Assembly (NCBI GenBank): GCA_902796695.1
Contig: CADBQE010000037.1
Coordinates: forward strand, 1 to 5,006
Length of the DNA: 5,006 nucleotides
Reading direction: 5' to 3'
DNA from: an uncultured Lachnospiraceae bacterium
GTDB lineage: Bacteria; Bacillota; Clostridia; Lachnospirales; Lachnospiraceae
Part shown: positions 1 to 5,006 of the stretch, piece after piece
How positions within the stretch are numbered: the stretch's first letter is position 1
Layout of the letters: every line of letters begins with the position of its first letter
Position numbers and translations under genes: made by a program
Notes under the pieces: generated by a model
Database searches by the model: none
Told to the model about the DNA's origin: nothing
Seen by the model: the letters and a program-made list of their open reading frames with translations, nothing else

Positions 1-45
1 AATCAGGAATACCCAAAATATCTTTCTCTTGTGCGTTTTCATCAT
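1..45 (-). CDS. Start of an exported or membrane protein (partial)
   Basis: Reading the minus strand from 45 gives MMKTHKRKIFWVFLI, which is then cut by the window edge. The start is supported by a ribosome binding site AGAAGGAG at 50-57, 4 bases before the first ATG (45-43) and 7 before the second (42-40); the second has the more usual spacing. A basic stretch (K3, H5, K6, R7, K8) followed by a hydrophobic run is how a signal peptide or N-terminal membrane anchor begins. Nothing can be said about function. The gene is divergent from the lipoprotein gene at 537, with about 490 bases between them. Fifteen codons are too few for certainty, but the binding site plus the amphipathic N-terminus make a chance reading unlikely. 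Confidence 0.6.
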   Translation of the reverse strand, partial: MMKTHKRKIFWVFLI

Positions 46-231
46 CGTTCTCCTTCTCTTTATAGATATCACGACTCTGTTTTACTGTCAACATAGCGCC
101 TTTTGATGTTGCGGCTATGCTTTTTCCTTCTTTCCCTGGGGGAGCCCTTATTATCTGTCTCATGATTTCTTGTCCTTTCTACCACCTTATTTTTTTACCA
201 GAGCCGGAAAGAACTGTTATGGACTGCAGTC
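46..231. other. AT-rich divergent spacer, left part
   Basis: No convincing gene lies here. The only open frame begins at a TTG at 170, lacks a ribosome binding site and is built partly from the repeats to its right. The stretch contains a 6-bp inverted repeat CATAGC/GCTATG (92-97 and 114-119) followed by five T (121-125), and a self-complementary GACTGCAGTC at 222-231 directly against the first repeat remnant. Base composition is much poorer in GC than the genes. Confidence 0.5.
63..91 (-). promoter_or_regulatory. Weak promoter candidate for the leftmost gene
   Basis: On the minus strand a perfect TTGACA (91-86) is followed after 17 bases by TATCTA (68-63), which matches the -10 consensus only in its first three bases. 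Transcription would begin near 56, inside the ribosome binding site, leaving a leader of about 11 bases. That is uncomfortably short, so the true -10 may lie elsewhere. Confidence 0.25.
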
Positions 232-277
232 TGTCACATCGGAGCGGAAAAACGTGACAAAGGAACCGTCCTGTCAC
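232..277. repeat. Palindromic repeat, first tandem pair (one partial, one full copy)
   Basis: A full copy spans 254-277: arms GTGACA (254-259) and TGTCAC (272-277) around the core AAGGAACCGTCC. It lacks three C present in the other copies. To its left, TGTCAC at 232-237 is the right arm of a second copy whose left part is missing, joined to the full copy by a 16-base linker (238-253). The same linker, with two changed bases, joins the copies at 386-455, so the unit duplicates as repeat plus linker. Confidence 0.8.
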
Positions 278-385
278 ACTATTCTTTCGCGGTTGTTCCT
301 CCGTAATGGTCTTTTACCTATAGAACGATCGGGAAAGGCAAAATCGGACACGAAATGAAATAAATTTTAAACGGGGCAGGAAAAC

Positions 386-455
386 GTGACAAAGGAACCG
401 TCCCCCTGTCACATCGAGGCGGAAAAACGTGACAAAGGAACCGTCCCCCTGTCAC
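386..455. repeat. Palindromic repeat, second tandem pair (two full copies)
   Basis: Two identical 27-base copies lie at 386-412 and 429-455, a period of 43 bases. Each has GTGACA and TGTCAC arms around a 15-base core (AAGGAACCGTCCCCC). The linker 413-428 matches that of the first pair (238-253) at 14 of 16 positions, and the bases before the first copy (375-385) resemble the second half of the linker. From memory, repeats of this GTGACA/GGAACCGTCC type are scattered between genes in many Clostridia and resemble REP-type palindromes mobilised by IS200-like (RAYT) transposases. No such transposase is in this window. Confidence 0.85.
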
Positions 456-461
456 GTTTTT
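423..461. terminator. Extended hairpin formed by the last repeat copy
   Basis: The last repeat is flanked so that its arms grow to 12 perfect base pairs: AAAAACGTGACA (423-434) and TGTCACGTTTTT (450-461), with a 15-base loop. In either direction the RNA would end in a stem plus a run of U, so it could stop transcription weakly both ways between the divergent genes. The stem is AT-rich at its base and the loop is large, so terminator activity is only a possibility. Confidence 0.35.
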
Positions 462-475
462 GAGAAAAATTTCTC
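462..475. promoter_or_regulatory. Dyad abutting the lipoprotein promoter
   Basis: GAGAAA (462-467) and TTTCTC (470-475) form a perfect 6-bp inverted repeat with a 2-base centre, ending exactly where the -35 element (476) begins. The position suits a regulator operator, but an AT-rich dyad this short can arise by chance. Confidence 0.3.
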
Positions 476-504
476 TTGCAGTTTAGGGGAATCGGTTTTA
501 TAAT
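476..504 (+). promoter_or_regulatory. Sigma-A-type promoter of the lipoprotein gene
   Basis: TTGCAG (476-481) and a perfect TATAAT (499-504) are separated by 17 bases. Transcription would start near 511, giving a leader of about 26 bases with the ribosome binding site GGAGG at 525-529. It lies downstream of all repeat copies, so the repeats are not part of the transcript. Confidence 0.75.
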
Positions 505-536
505 GAAACGGTTTATGAAGCATTGGAGGTTATGTT

Positions 537-1562
537 ATGAAGACCATAAAGAATGTGCTTGCGATTCTGCTGGTTACGGTTCTGCTGCTGTCCGGGTGCG
601 GCGCGGGGAATAAGAGCGGCTACGGGTCTACGGTAGCGGCGACGTACGGCGGCAATGAGAGGACCGTGTATCTGGATGAGGCGAATTTCTGGCTGCGCGC
701 CGGTGAGCTGAGCTACGGATACATGATCAGTCTGTACAGCCAGATCTACGGCATCGATGCGTCCACGTTCTGGGCTTCCCAGAGCAATCGCCGGACCCAG
801 ACGTATGATCAGAGCCTGAAGGAAGATATCATGGCGGAATTCCGTCAGATCTTCATTCTGCTGGATCATGCCGGCGAATACGATACCACGCTGACGGATG
901 AGGACCTTTCCCGCATCGACAAGACCATTTCCGATATGAAGAGCTCCTACGGCACCGCGCTGTTTGACGAAGCCGTGATCGGCAGCTACAGCGACGACGC
1001 CTTAAAGGAATCCTTAAAGACCCGCGCTCAGGCCCTGAAAGTGTGGCACGGCGTGCGCGAGCAGGCGACTACCAACGTGAGCGATGAGGAATGCAAGAGC
1101 TTCACGATCCAGTACTTCCGCATGGACGATACCACCAGCGTGAAGGACGGCGACAACGAGATCAAGGGTCAGGCCATCGGGGAACTGCTCGAAAGACTGC
1201 TGAAAGACGGCAAGACCTTCGAAGAGATCAGCAAGACTTATTCGAAGGTCTATACGGCCAAGGAATCCTTCCGCCGCAGCGACGACACACAGACCTCGCA
1301 GCTGTTCACGATCGGCAAGGATATGAAGGACGGCGATGTGCGCCAGTTCACGGACAACTCCGGTGAAAAGAGCATCTACTACGTTGCGAAGTGCGTTTCC
1401 GCGGATGATGCGGATGCCGCCGCCGCGGCCCGCGAACAGCTGGAAAGCGAACAGAAGGAAGCTCATTTCAATGAAGTCTTCGCGGAATGGCAGAAATCCG
1501 CCAAGGCCTTCTCCGTCAAGGGCGCCTTCACGCAGCTGCCGCTGCCGAACAACGCAAACTGA
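537..1562 (+). CDS. Lipoprotein resembling a PrsA/SurA-type foldase
   Basis: A 341-residue secreted lipoprotein. Residues 1-20 are a signal peptide ending in the lipobox L18-S19-G20-C21, so the mature protein should be anchored by C21 to the outer face of the membrane. Residues about 45-180 are helical and resemble the N-terminal chaperone part of SurA/PrsA proteins. Residues about 186-288 have the layout of a parvulin peptidyl-prolyl isomerase domain, with the helix and FEEISKTYS segment (228-236), but the histidines expected in the first and last strands are absent (FTIQYFRM at 189-196, IYYVAKCV at 280-287). It may therefore be a chaperone without isomerase activity. A long alanine- and glutamate-rich helix (292-322) follows. 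The start has GGAGG 7 bases upstream; an ATG at 532 is out of frame and stops after two codons. It is transcribed alone, from 476-504 to the terminator at 1586-1614. The family assignment is by resemblance; the lipoprotein call is firm. Confidence 0.8.
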   Translation: MKTIKNVLAILLVTVLLLSGCGAGNKSGYGSTVAATYGGNERTVYLDEANFWLRAGELSYGYMISLYSQIYGIDASTFWASQSNRRTQTYDQSLKEDIMAEFRQIFILLDHAGEYDTTLTDEDLSRIDKTISDMKSSYGTALFDEAVIGSYSDDALKESLKTRAQALKVWHGVREQATTNVSDEECKSFTIQYFRMDDTTSVKDGDNEIKGQAIGELLERLLKDGKTFEEISKTYSKVYTAKESFRRSDDTQTSQLFTIGKDMKDGDVRQFTDNSGEKSIYYVAKCVSADDADAAAAAREQLESEQKEAHFNEVFAEWQKSAKAFSVKGAFTQLPLPNNAN

Positions 1563-1585
1563 TCGGGCTGACAGCCCCGTCTTAT

Positions 1586-1614
1586 AAAAAAGCGGACCGC
1601 CGGTCCGCTTTTTT
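1586..1614. terminator. Strong bidirectional rho-independent terminator
   Basis: GCGGACC (1592-1598) pairs with GGTCCGC (1602-1608) around a 3-base loop, flanked by six A (1586-1591) and six T (1609-1614). The arrangement works on both strands: it ends the lipoprotein transcript 23 bases after its stop codon, and the minus-strand operon 40 bases after the macro gene's stop. Confidence 0.92.
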
Positions 1615-1654
1615 GGTATCCGAATTGACAGAATCCGCATGTCGGGTGTCCGCC

Positions 1655-2779
1655 TTACTCGATCAGGCAGGGCAGTCCGTGTTCCTCCAGCTGGATATCC
1701 AGTTCGATCATGTCGTAGATCCCGTTCTCGATGAAATACGAAAAGATGATATCCGTTTTGTCGCTGGGCGAGAGCGCATAGCCGGCACGGGCCAGCAGGT
1801 CCCGCGTTTCGTCCAGATTCAGGCGCGCCCCCACGCAAAGGCACAGGGCCGTGATCTTCTGCGGGTGGTAATCCGGGTTGTTTTTGAGCTTGGAAAAGAC
1901 CTTTTTGTCTACGATAGCACGCTTATAGACCTCCGCGTTGTCCATCCGCTTTTCCCGGATCAGATACAGCAGATACTGGGAAAAGCTGTCGGAGCGGTGG
2001 CGCAGGCGCTCCTGCAGCCTGCTCTCGTGCTCTTCTTCAAAGCTGTCACAGGCAGGGGGTTCGAAGCTGAGGGGTTCCGCCGTGAATCCCTGTGCTGCCT
2101 CCGTTTCCTTTGATTTCCGGGAAAACAGGGGCTTTTTCCGCTTCGGCGCAGGCATTGCCGCGGATGCCGGCATACCGGCGGACATAGCGGGCAGCGGTCT
2201 CAGGCCGTTTTCCCGCGCCGTCCCATACTCTTCCCGATACTTTACGGCCTCGTAATGCCTGTCGATATACGCTTCCAGATGGGGCGCGATCTTCCGCCCC
2301 AGTTTCACGGACTCTTCGCCGAAGACCACCAGGAAGACCTGCATGTCGTGCCGCAGCAGGAACGCGTTGATCTCATCCGCCGCGATCCGGAGGCCCTCCT
2401 CCTTCGGATATCCGAAGCTGCCGGTCGCGATCAGCGGGAAAGCCAGCGAGCGCATCCCGCGCGCGTCGGCCAGCGCCAGGCTTTTGCGGTAACAGGCGCG
2501 CAGTTTCTCTTCTTCCCCGGCGTCGCCGCCCCGGTACAGCGGGCTCACCGCGTGAATAATATACGGTGCGGGCAGGTCAAAGCCGGGGGTCAGGAACACC
2601 TCCCCCTCCGGCACGGGCCCCACGTGTTCCCGGCGGTACGCCAGCAGGCGGTCATAGCCGGCCGCCCGGTATACGGCGGTATCGCAGCCGGGGCCCACGG
2701 CAGGCTCCGCGGAAGCCGTATTGACGATCGCATCCGTCTGCATGAGGGTGATGTCGCTGCGGATGATCGTAAGTGCCAT
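1655..2779 (-). CDS. Macro-domain protein with C-terminal HTH-like domain
   Basis: A 374-residue cytoplasmic protein. Residues 1-175 are a macro domain of the MacroD/YmdB type, which binds ADP-ribose and often removes ADP-ribose or deacetylates O-acetyl-ADP-ribose. Visible motifs: D9-I10-T11, D16-A17-I18-V19-N20, D33-T-A-V-Y-R-A-A-G41, the IIHAVSP strand (74-80), and the phosphate-binding loop ATGSFGYP (118-125). The usual NAAN reads NTAS (20-23) and the glycine-rich loop reads GPGCD (29-33), so N20 and D33 are kept but the loop is altered. Residues 186-258 are a low-complexity linker rich in Pro, Ala and Met, then acidic. Residues 263-374 are helical; the segment 283-336 resembles an Xre-type helix-turn-helix. 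I recall the same macro-plus-helical architecture in gut Clostridia. The start has AAAGGA 5 bases upstream. Last gene of the operon, 27 bases after the deacylase stop. Target unknown. Confidence 0.88.
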   Translation of the reverse strand: MALTIIRSDITLMQTDAIVNTASAEPAVGPGCDTAVYRAAGYDRLLAYRREHVGPVPEGEVFLTPGFDLPAPYIIHAVSPLYRGGDAGEEEKLRACYRKSLALADARGMRSLAFPLIATGSFGYPKEEGLRIAADEINAFLLRHDMQVFLVVFGEESVKLGRKIAPHLEAYIDRHYEAVKYREEYGTARENGLRPLPAMSAGMPASAAMPAPKRKKPLFSRKSKETEAAQGFTAEPLSFEPPACDSFEEEHESRLQERLRHRSDSFSQYLLYLIREKRMDNAEVYKRAIVDKKVFSKLKNNPDYHPQKITALCLCVGARLNLDETRDLLARAGYALSPSDKTDIIFSYFIENGIYDMIELDIQLEEHGLPCLIE

Positions 2780-2806
2780 GATTTTCCTTTCCGGGCGCCG
2801 CCCGTA

Positions 2807-3352
2807 TCAGTCCTCTCCCGTCAGATGCACCGGGATATAGTCGTGCCGGACGGCCGGCAGGAACTTTCCGATCACATCCGCGGTCTTCATTTTCAGGCTG
2901 GAGGTGTTCACGCAGGGGTGGCAGCCGAAGTCTTCCGTGTCCAGCACGTCCTCATCGATCAGCAGCTGCACCGCGTGATCCCGGTCGTTCATTAAGCCCA
3001 TGACGCTGACCGCGCCGGGCTCGATATCCAGATATTTCAGCATATCCTCCGGCGCCGCGAAAGACAGGCGCGCGGAATTTATCTGCTTCGACAGTTCCTT
3101 TGTTTTGAATTTCTTGTCTCCGGGCATCAGCAGCAGGTAGAAGCGCGTTTTCTGATGATTGCAGAGAAACAGGTTTTTGCAGATGACCACGCCCAGGACC
3201 GCGTCGATCACGCTGCAGTCCTCCATCGTGCCCGCCGCCTCGTGATCCGTCCGCTGATAGGCGATGCCCAGGCTGTCCAGAAGGTCATAGGTCCGGATCT
3301 CCCGGGCCAGACGGCCGGTCTCATCCGCCGGCCTGCCGGTAAATAATTCCAT
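2807..3352 (-). CDS. Ala-tRNA(Pro) deacylase, ProXp-ala/PrdX family
   Basis: A 181-residue cytoplasmic trans-editing enzyme that hydrolyses alanine wrongly attached to tRNA(Pro), related to the editing (INS) domain of prolyl-tRNA synthetase. Counting from this start, the family marks are K59-N60-L61-F62-L63, MPGDKKFKTKEL (76-87), ARLSFAAPEDMLKYL (94-108), PGAVSVMGLMND (112-123), H126 and HPCVNTSS (145-152); the Lys-Asn pair and HPxxNT motif are typical of the active site. Length fits the family. The frame extends 12 bases further to a GTG at 3364, but that GTG overlaps the GGGAG ribosome binding site (3364-3368), whereas the ATG at 3352 lies 11 bases after it and gives the family-like N-terminus MELFTGRP. 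It lies 33 bases after the channel gene's stop and 27 before the macro gene, so co-transcription is likely. Substrate preference for alanine is inferred from the family. Confidence 0.9.
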   Translation of the reverse strand: MELFTGRPADETGRLAREIRTYDLLDSLGIAYQRTDHEAAGTMEDCSVIDAVLGVVICKNLFLCNHQKTRFYLLLMPGDKKFKTKELSKQINSARLSFAAPEDMLKYLDIEPGAVSVMGLMNDRDHAVQLLIDEDVLDTEDFGCHPCVNTSSLKMKTADVIGKFLPAVRHDYIPVHLTGED

Positions 3353-3385
3353 GAAAATATCCACTCCCGTCTTTTCTGTTTCGGA

Positions 3386-4159
3386 TCATTCCGCGCGGTC
3401 CGCCGTCTTTTCCCCGGCTCTGCCGCGCTCCGCTCCGCTCTCTTTTTCCCGCTTCTGGATCTCGCTCACGTACCCGGCGGTAATAATGCCGGCGGGCAGC
3501 GCCACGATCGCGATCCCGAATATGGCCGAGACCATGGTGATGACCCGGCCGATCGTGGTCACCGGGTAAATGTCCCCGTAGCCCACCGTGGTCAGGGAGA
3601 CGGTGGCCCAGTAGACTGCGTCGAAGAAATTGCCGAACGACTCCGGCTCCACATTGAAGATCACCAGCGCGGAGATCAGGATATAGCCGATGGCCAGCGC
3701 CCCGACCGCGATCAGGGAGCGTCTGGACTCCTGCAGCACGTCGCCGATGATCTCAAAGCTGCGGGAATAGCGCAGCGCCTTGAACACCCGCACCACGCGC
3801 AGCGCACGCACCATCCGCAGGATCCGGAGCGCCCGGAAGCCGCCGCTGATCAGGCTGAGCGACGGCAGGATCGCGATCAGGTCGATGACGGCAAACGGGC
3901 TGAACGGATACCGGGCGAACGACGTCCAGCTGTGCTTCCCGAACTTGAAATCCGCCGTGAACCACCGCAGCAGGTAATCGATGATAAAGACGCCCACGGC
4001 GGTCTTGTCCATGATCGTGAACACCGCATTCTCGCTCTTGAACGCCAGCGGGATCAGGCTGATCACGATCATCCCGATCATAAATATGTCGTAGGCCAGA
4101 CTGGCCCGGTCGTGGTCGTCGTCCTTCTCAATGATCTGAAACAGTCTCTGTCGGTTCAT
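3386..4159 (-). CDS. Voltage-gated potassium channel, six-helix
   Basis: A 257-residue inner-membrane ion channel subunit that should assemble as a tetramer. Helices: S1 about 23-40, S2 about 52-68, S3 about 89-104 (D93), S4 about 108-131, S5 about 148-168, pore helix about 178-190, S6 about 205-231. The selectivity filter is T191-V192-G193-Y194-G195-D196, the potassium signature. S4 carries R109, R112, R115, R118, R121, R124, K127 and R130, one charge at every third residue, as expected of a voltage sensor. S6 contains ALPAG (220-224), a likely hinge. The C-terminus after 232 is a short hydrophilic tail with no ligand-binding or RCK domain, so gating is probably by voltage alone. The start has GAGAGGAAG just upstream, GGAAG being 6 bases from the ATG. 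First gene of the operon, with its own promoter at 4195-4223. Confidence 0.93.
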   Translation of the reverse strand: MNRQRLFQIIEKDDDHDRASLAYDIFMIGMIVISLIPLAFKSENAVFTIMDKTAVGVFIIDYLLRWFTADFKFGKHSWTSFARYPFSPFAVIDLIAILPSLSLISGGFRALRILRMVRALRVVRVFKALRYSRSFEIIGDVLQESRRSLIAVGALAIGYILISALVIFNVEPESFGNFFDAVYWATVSLTTVGYGDIYPVTTIGRVITMVSAIFGIAIVALPAGIITAGYVSEIQKREKESGAERGRAGEKTADRAE

Positions 4160-4194
4160 CTTGCTCTTCCTCTCCCGGCAAACAGCATACCCTG

Positions 4195-4223
4195 ATCATA
4201 CCCTTTCCGGCTGCGCCTTGCAA
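4195..4223 (-). promoter_or_regulatory. Promoter of the channel-deacylase-macro operon
   Basis: On the minus strand TTGCAA (4223-4218) and TATGAT (4200-4195) are separated by 17 bases. The predicted start near 4188 leaves a leader of about 29 bases before the ATG at 4159. The -10 matches five of six consensus bases. No other promoter is evident between the three genes, whose spacers are only 33 and 27 bases. Confidence 0.65.
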
Positions 4224-4276
4224 GCGGGATTTGACCGTGGCGGACCTGTCTCAGCGCTCCTGCCCCGAAAAACCGC

Positions 4277-4305
4277 TTGTGTAAACTGTTCTGATTGTTT
4301 ATCAT
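4277..4305 (+). promoter_or_regulatory. Promoter of the TIR protein gene
   Basis: TTGTGT (4277-4282) and TATCAT (4300-4305) are spaced by 17 bases; the -10 matches five of six consensus bases, the -35 only TTG. Transcription would begin near 4312, with a leader of about 36 bases containing AGGAGGG at 4334-4340. The -35 elements of the two divergent promoters are 53 bases apart, and the whole gap between the genes is 188 bases. Confidence 0.55.
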
Positions 4306-4347
4306 TAAAAGAGATTACTCCGCCCAGCGAATCAGGAGGGCAGACCG

Positions 4348-5006
4348 ATGCAGGAATATCAGTATACCGCATTTATCTCCTACCGGCATGCCGCGCCGGA
4401 TGAGGAGATCGCCAAAAAGCTTCATACACTGATCGAAAATTATTCTATTCCGGCGGATATACAAAAAAGCTCCGGGCGCCGGAAGATGGGACGCGTGTTC
4501 CGGGATCAGGAGGAACTGCCCCTGTCCACGGACCTGGGCGGCGACATCCGGGCGGCGCTGGAGAATTCCGAGTGGCTGATCGCCGTCTGTTCTCCGCGTT
4601 ATCCGGAATCCCGCTGGTGCATGGCGGAGATCGACTATTTCATTTCGCTCGGCAAGCGCAGCCGGATCCTCACCATTCTGGTCGAGGGGGAGCCGGATGA
4701 AAGCTTCCCCGCCCAGCTGCGCACCATCGAGCAGAACGGGAACACTGAAGACGTTGAGCCGCTGGCCGGCGACGTGCGGGCCGCGACGACAGCCGCCTCG
4801 CTCAAAAAACTGCGCGATGAAAAGCTGCGGCTGCTCGCTCCCATGCTGGGCGTGCGCTTCGACGATCTGCGCAGGCGTGCCCGGCGCCGCCGGCGCCGCA
4901 TCACGGCCGCTGCACTTATGACCGCCTTCGCCCTGCTTTCCGGGTTTTTAACCTTCGCCCTGATCAAAAACCGGCAGATCAGCGCGCGGAACGAACAGAT
5001 CCTGCA
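4348..5006 (+). CDS. Membrane-anchored TIR-domain protein (partial, 3' end missing)
   Basis: The frame is open from the ATG at 4348 to the window edge, 219 complete codons. The start has an ideal AGGAGGG 7 bases upstream. Residues about 4-125 are a TIR domain: box 1 with F9-I10-S11-Y12, box 2 with RVFRDQEELP (49-58), then SEWLIAVCSPRYPES (74-88) and W90-C-M-A-E94. E94 sits where NAD+-cleaving TIR domains carry their catalytic glutamate, so enzymatic activity is plausible. Residues 150-170 are helical and basic, then nine of ten residues at 175-184 are arginine, then one membrane helix at about 185-206. By the positive-inside rule the TIR domain faces the cytoplasm. Whatever follows 206 is largely outside the window; related proteins I recall continue into WD40- or TPR-type repeats, which cannot be checked here. 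Divergent from the channel operon. Confidence 0.88.
   Translation, partial: MQEYQYTAFISYRHAAPDEEIAKKLHTLIENYSIPADIQKSSGRRKMGRVFRDQEELPLSTDLGGDIRAALENSEWLIAVCSPRYPESRWCMAEIDYFISLGKRSRILTILVEGEPDESFPAQLRTIEQNGNTEDVEPLAGDVRAATTAASLKKLRDEKLRLLAPMLGVRFDDLRRRARRRRRRITAAALMTAFALLSGFLTFALIKNRQISARNEQIL

Noticed and set aside
92..125. CATAGC/GCTATG hairpin followed by T5 as a plus-strand terminator
   Set aside because: The stem is only six pairs with a 16-base loop and no plus-strand gene ends upstream; it may be an operator or chance.
170..358. Plus-strand open frame of 62 codons
   Set aside because: It starts at TTG without a ribosome binding site, has no recognisable content and reads through a palindromic repeat.
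232..455. CRISPR array
   Set aside because: The units are palindromic, few, and separated by a conserved rather than variable 16-base linker, with irregular distance between the two pairs and no cas genes.
1014..1844. Minus-strand open frame of 276 codons
   Set aside because: It lies antisense to the lipoprotein gene, runs across the strong terminator and into the macro gene in another frame, and its arginine-rich, low-complexity product is typical of a shadow in GC-rich DNA.
2792..2804. CGGGC/GCCCG hairpin between the deacylase and macro genes
   Set aside because: Five pairs with no T run on either side; too short for a terminator, and common in GC-rich spacers.
2255..2995. Plus-strand open frame of 246 codons
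   Set aside because: It is antisense to the macro and deacylase genes, both of which show clear family motifs; its product is rich in His, Arg and Gln with no domain.
3353..3364. GTG at 3364 as start of the deacylase
   Set aside because: The GTG overlaps the only ribosome binding site nearby; the ATG at 3352 has usable spacing and the family-like N-terminus.
4635..4967. Minus-strand open frame of 110 codons
   Set aside because: It is antisense to the TIR gene, with a Ser/Arg-rich product and no function suggested.
1655..5006. Canonical Thoeris system
   Set aside because: There is no ThsA with SIR2/SLOG domains and no macro protein with membrane helices; the macro protein here is soluble and has an HTH-like tail, so only a loose analogy can be drawn.

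Overview
The window looks like chromosome from a Gram-positive Bacillota, probably a gut-type Clostridia (Lachnospiraceae-like). This rests on strong AGGAGG-type ribosome binding sites, sigma-A-like promoters, a lipobox lipoprotein without outer-membrane signatures, GC-rich genes separated by AT-rich spacers, and a macro-domain fusion and TIR membrane protein of a kind I recall from that group. The organism call is from memory of protein families, not from a search.

Layout. Positions 1-45 hold the first 15 codons of a minus-strand gene for an exported or membrane protein. Positions 46-536 are a divergent spacer with two tandem pairs of a palindromic GTGACA...TGTCAC repeat, followed by a clear promoter. 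Positions 537-1562 (+) encode a lipoprotein that resembles a PrsA/SurA-type foldase with a degenerate parvulin domain. A strong bidirectional terminator (1586-1614) separates it from a convergent minus-strand operon read right to left: a six-helix voltage-gated potassium channel (4159-3386), an Ala-tRNA(Pro) deacylase of the ProXp-ala/PrdX family (3352-2807), and a macro domain fused to a C-terminal HTH-like helical domain (2779-1655). The channel has its own promoter at 4195-4223. Divergently, a second promoter (4277-4305) drives a membrane-anchored TIR protein that starts at 4348 and runs off the right edge.

How they might work together. TIR domains can cleave NAD+ and macro domains bind ADP-ribose derivatives, so a TIR protein sharing a control region with an operon of a potassium channel and a macro protein recalls, without matching, TIR-macro-effector defence systems such as type II Thoeris. 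This is a hypothesis from gene order and domain content. The plain alternative is a chance grouping of a stress or housekeeping operon next to a common TIR membrane protein. The translation-quality-control enzyme in the middle of the operon favours caution.
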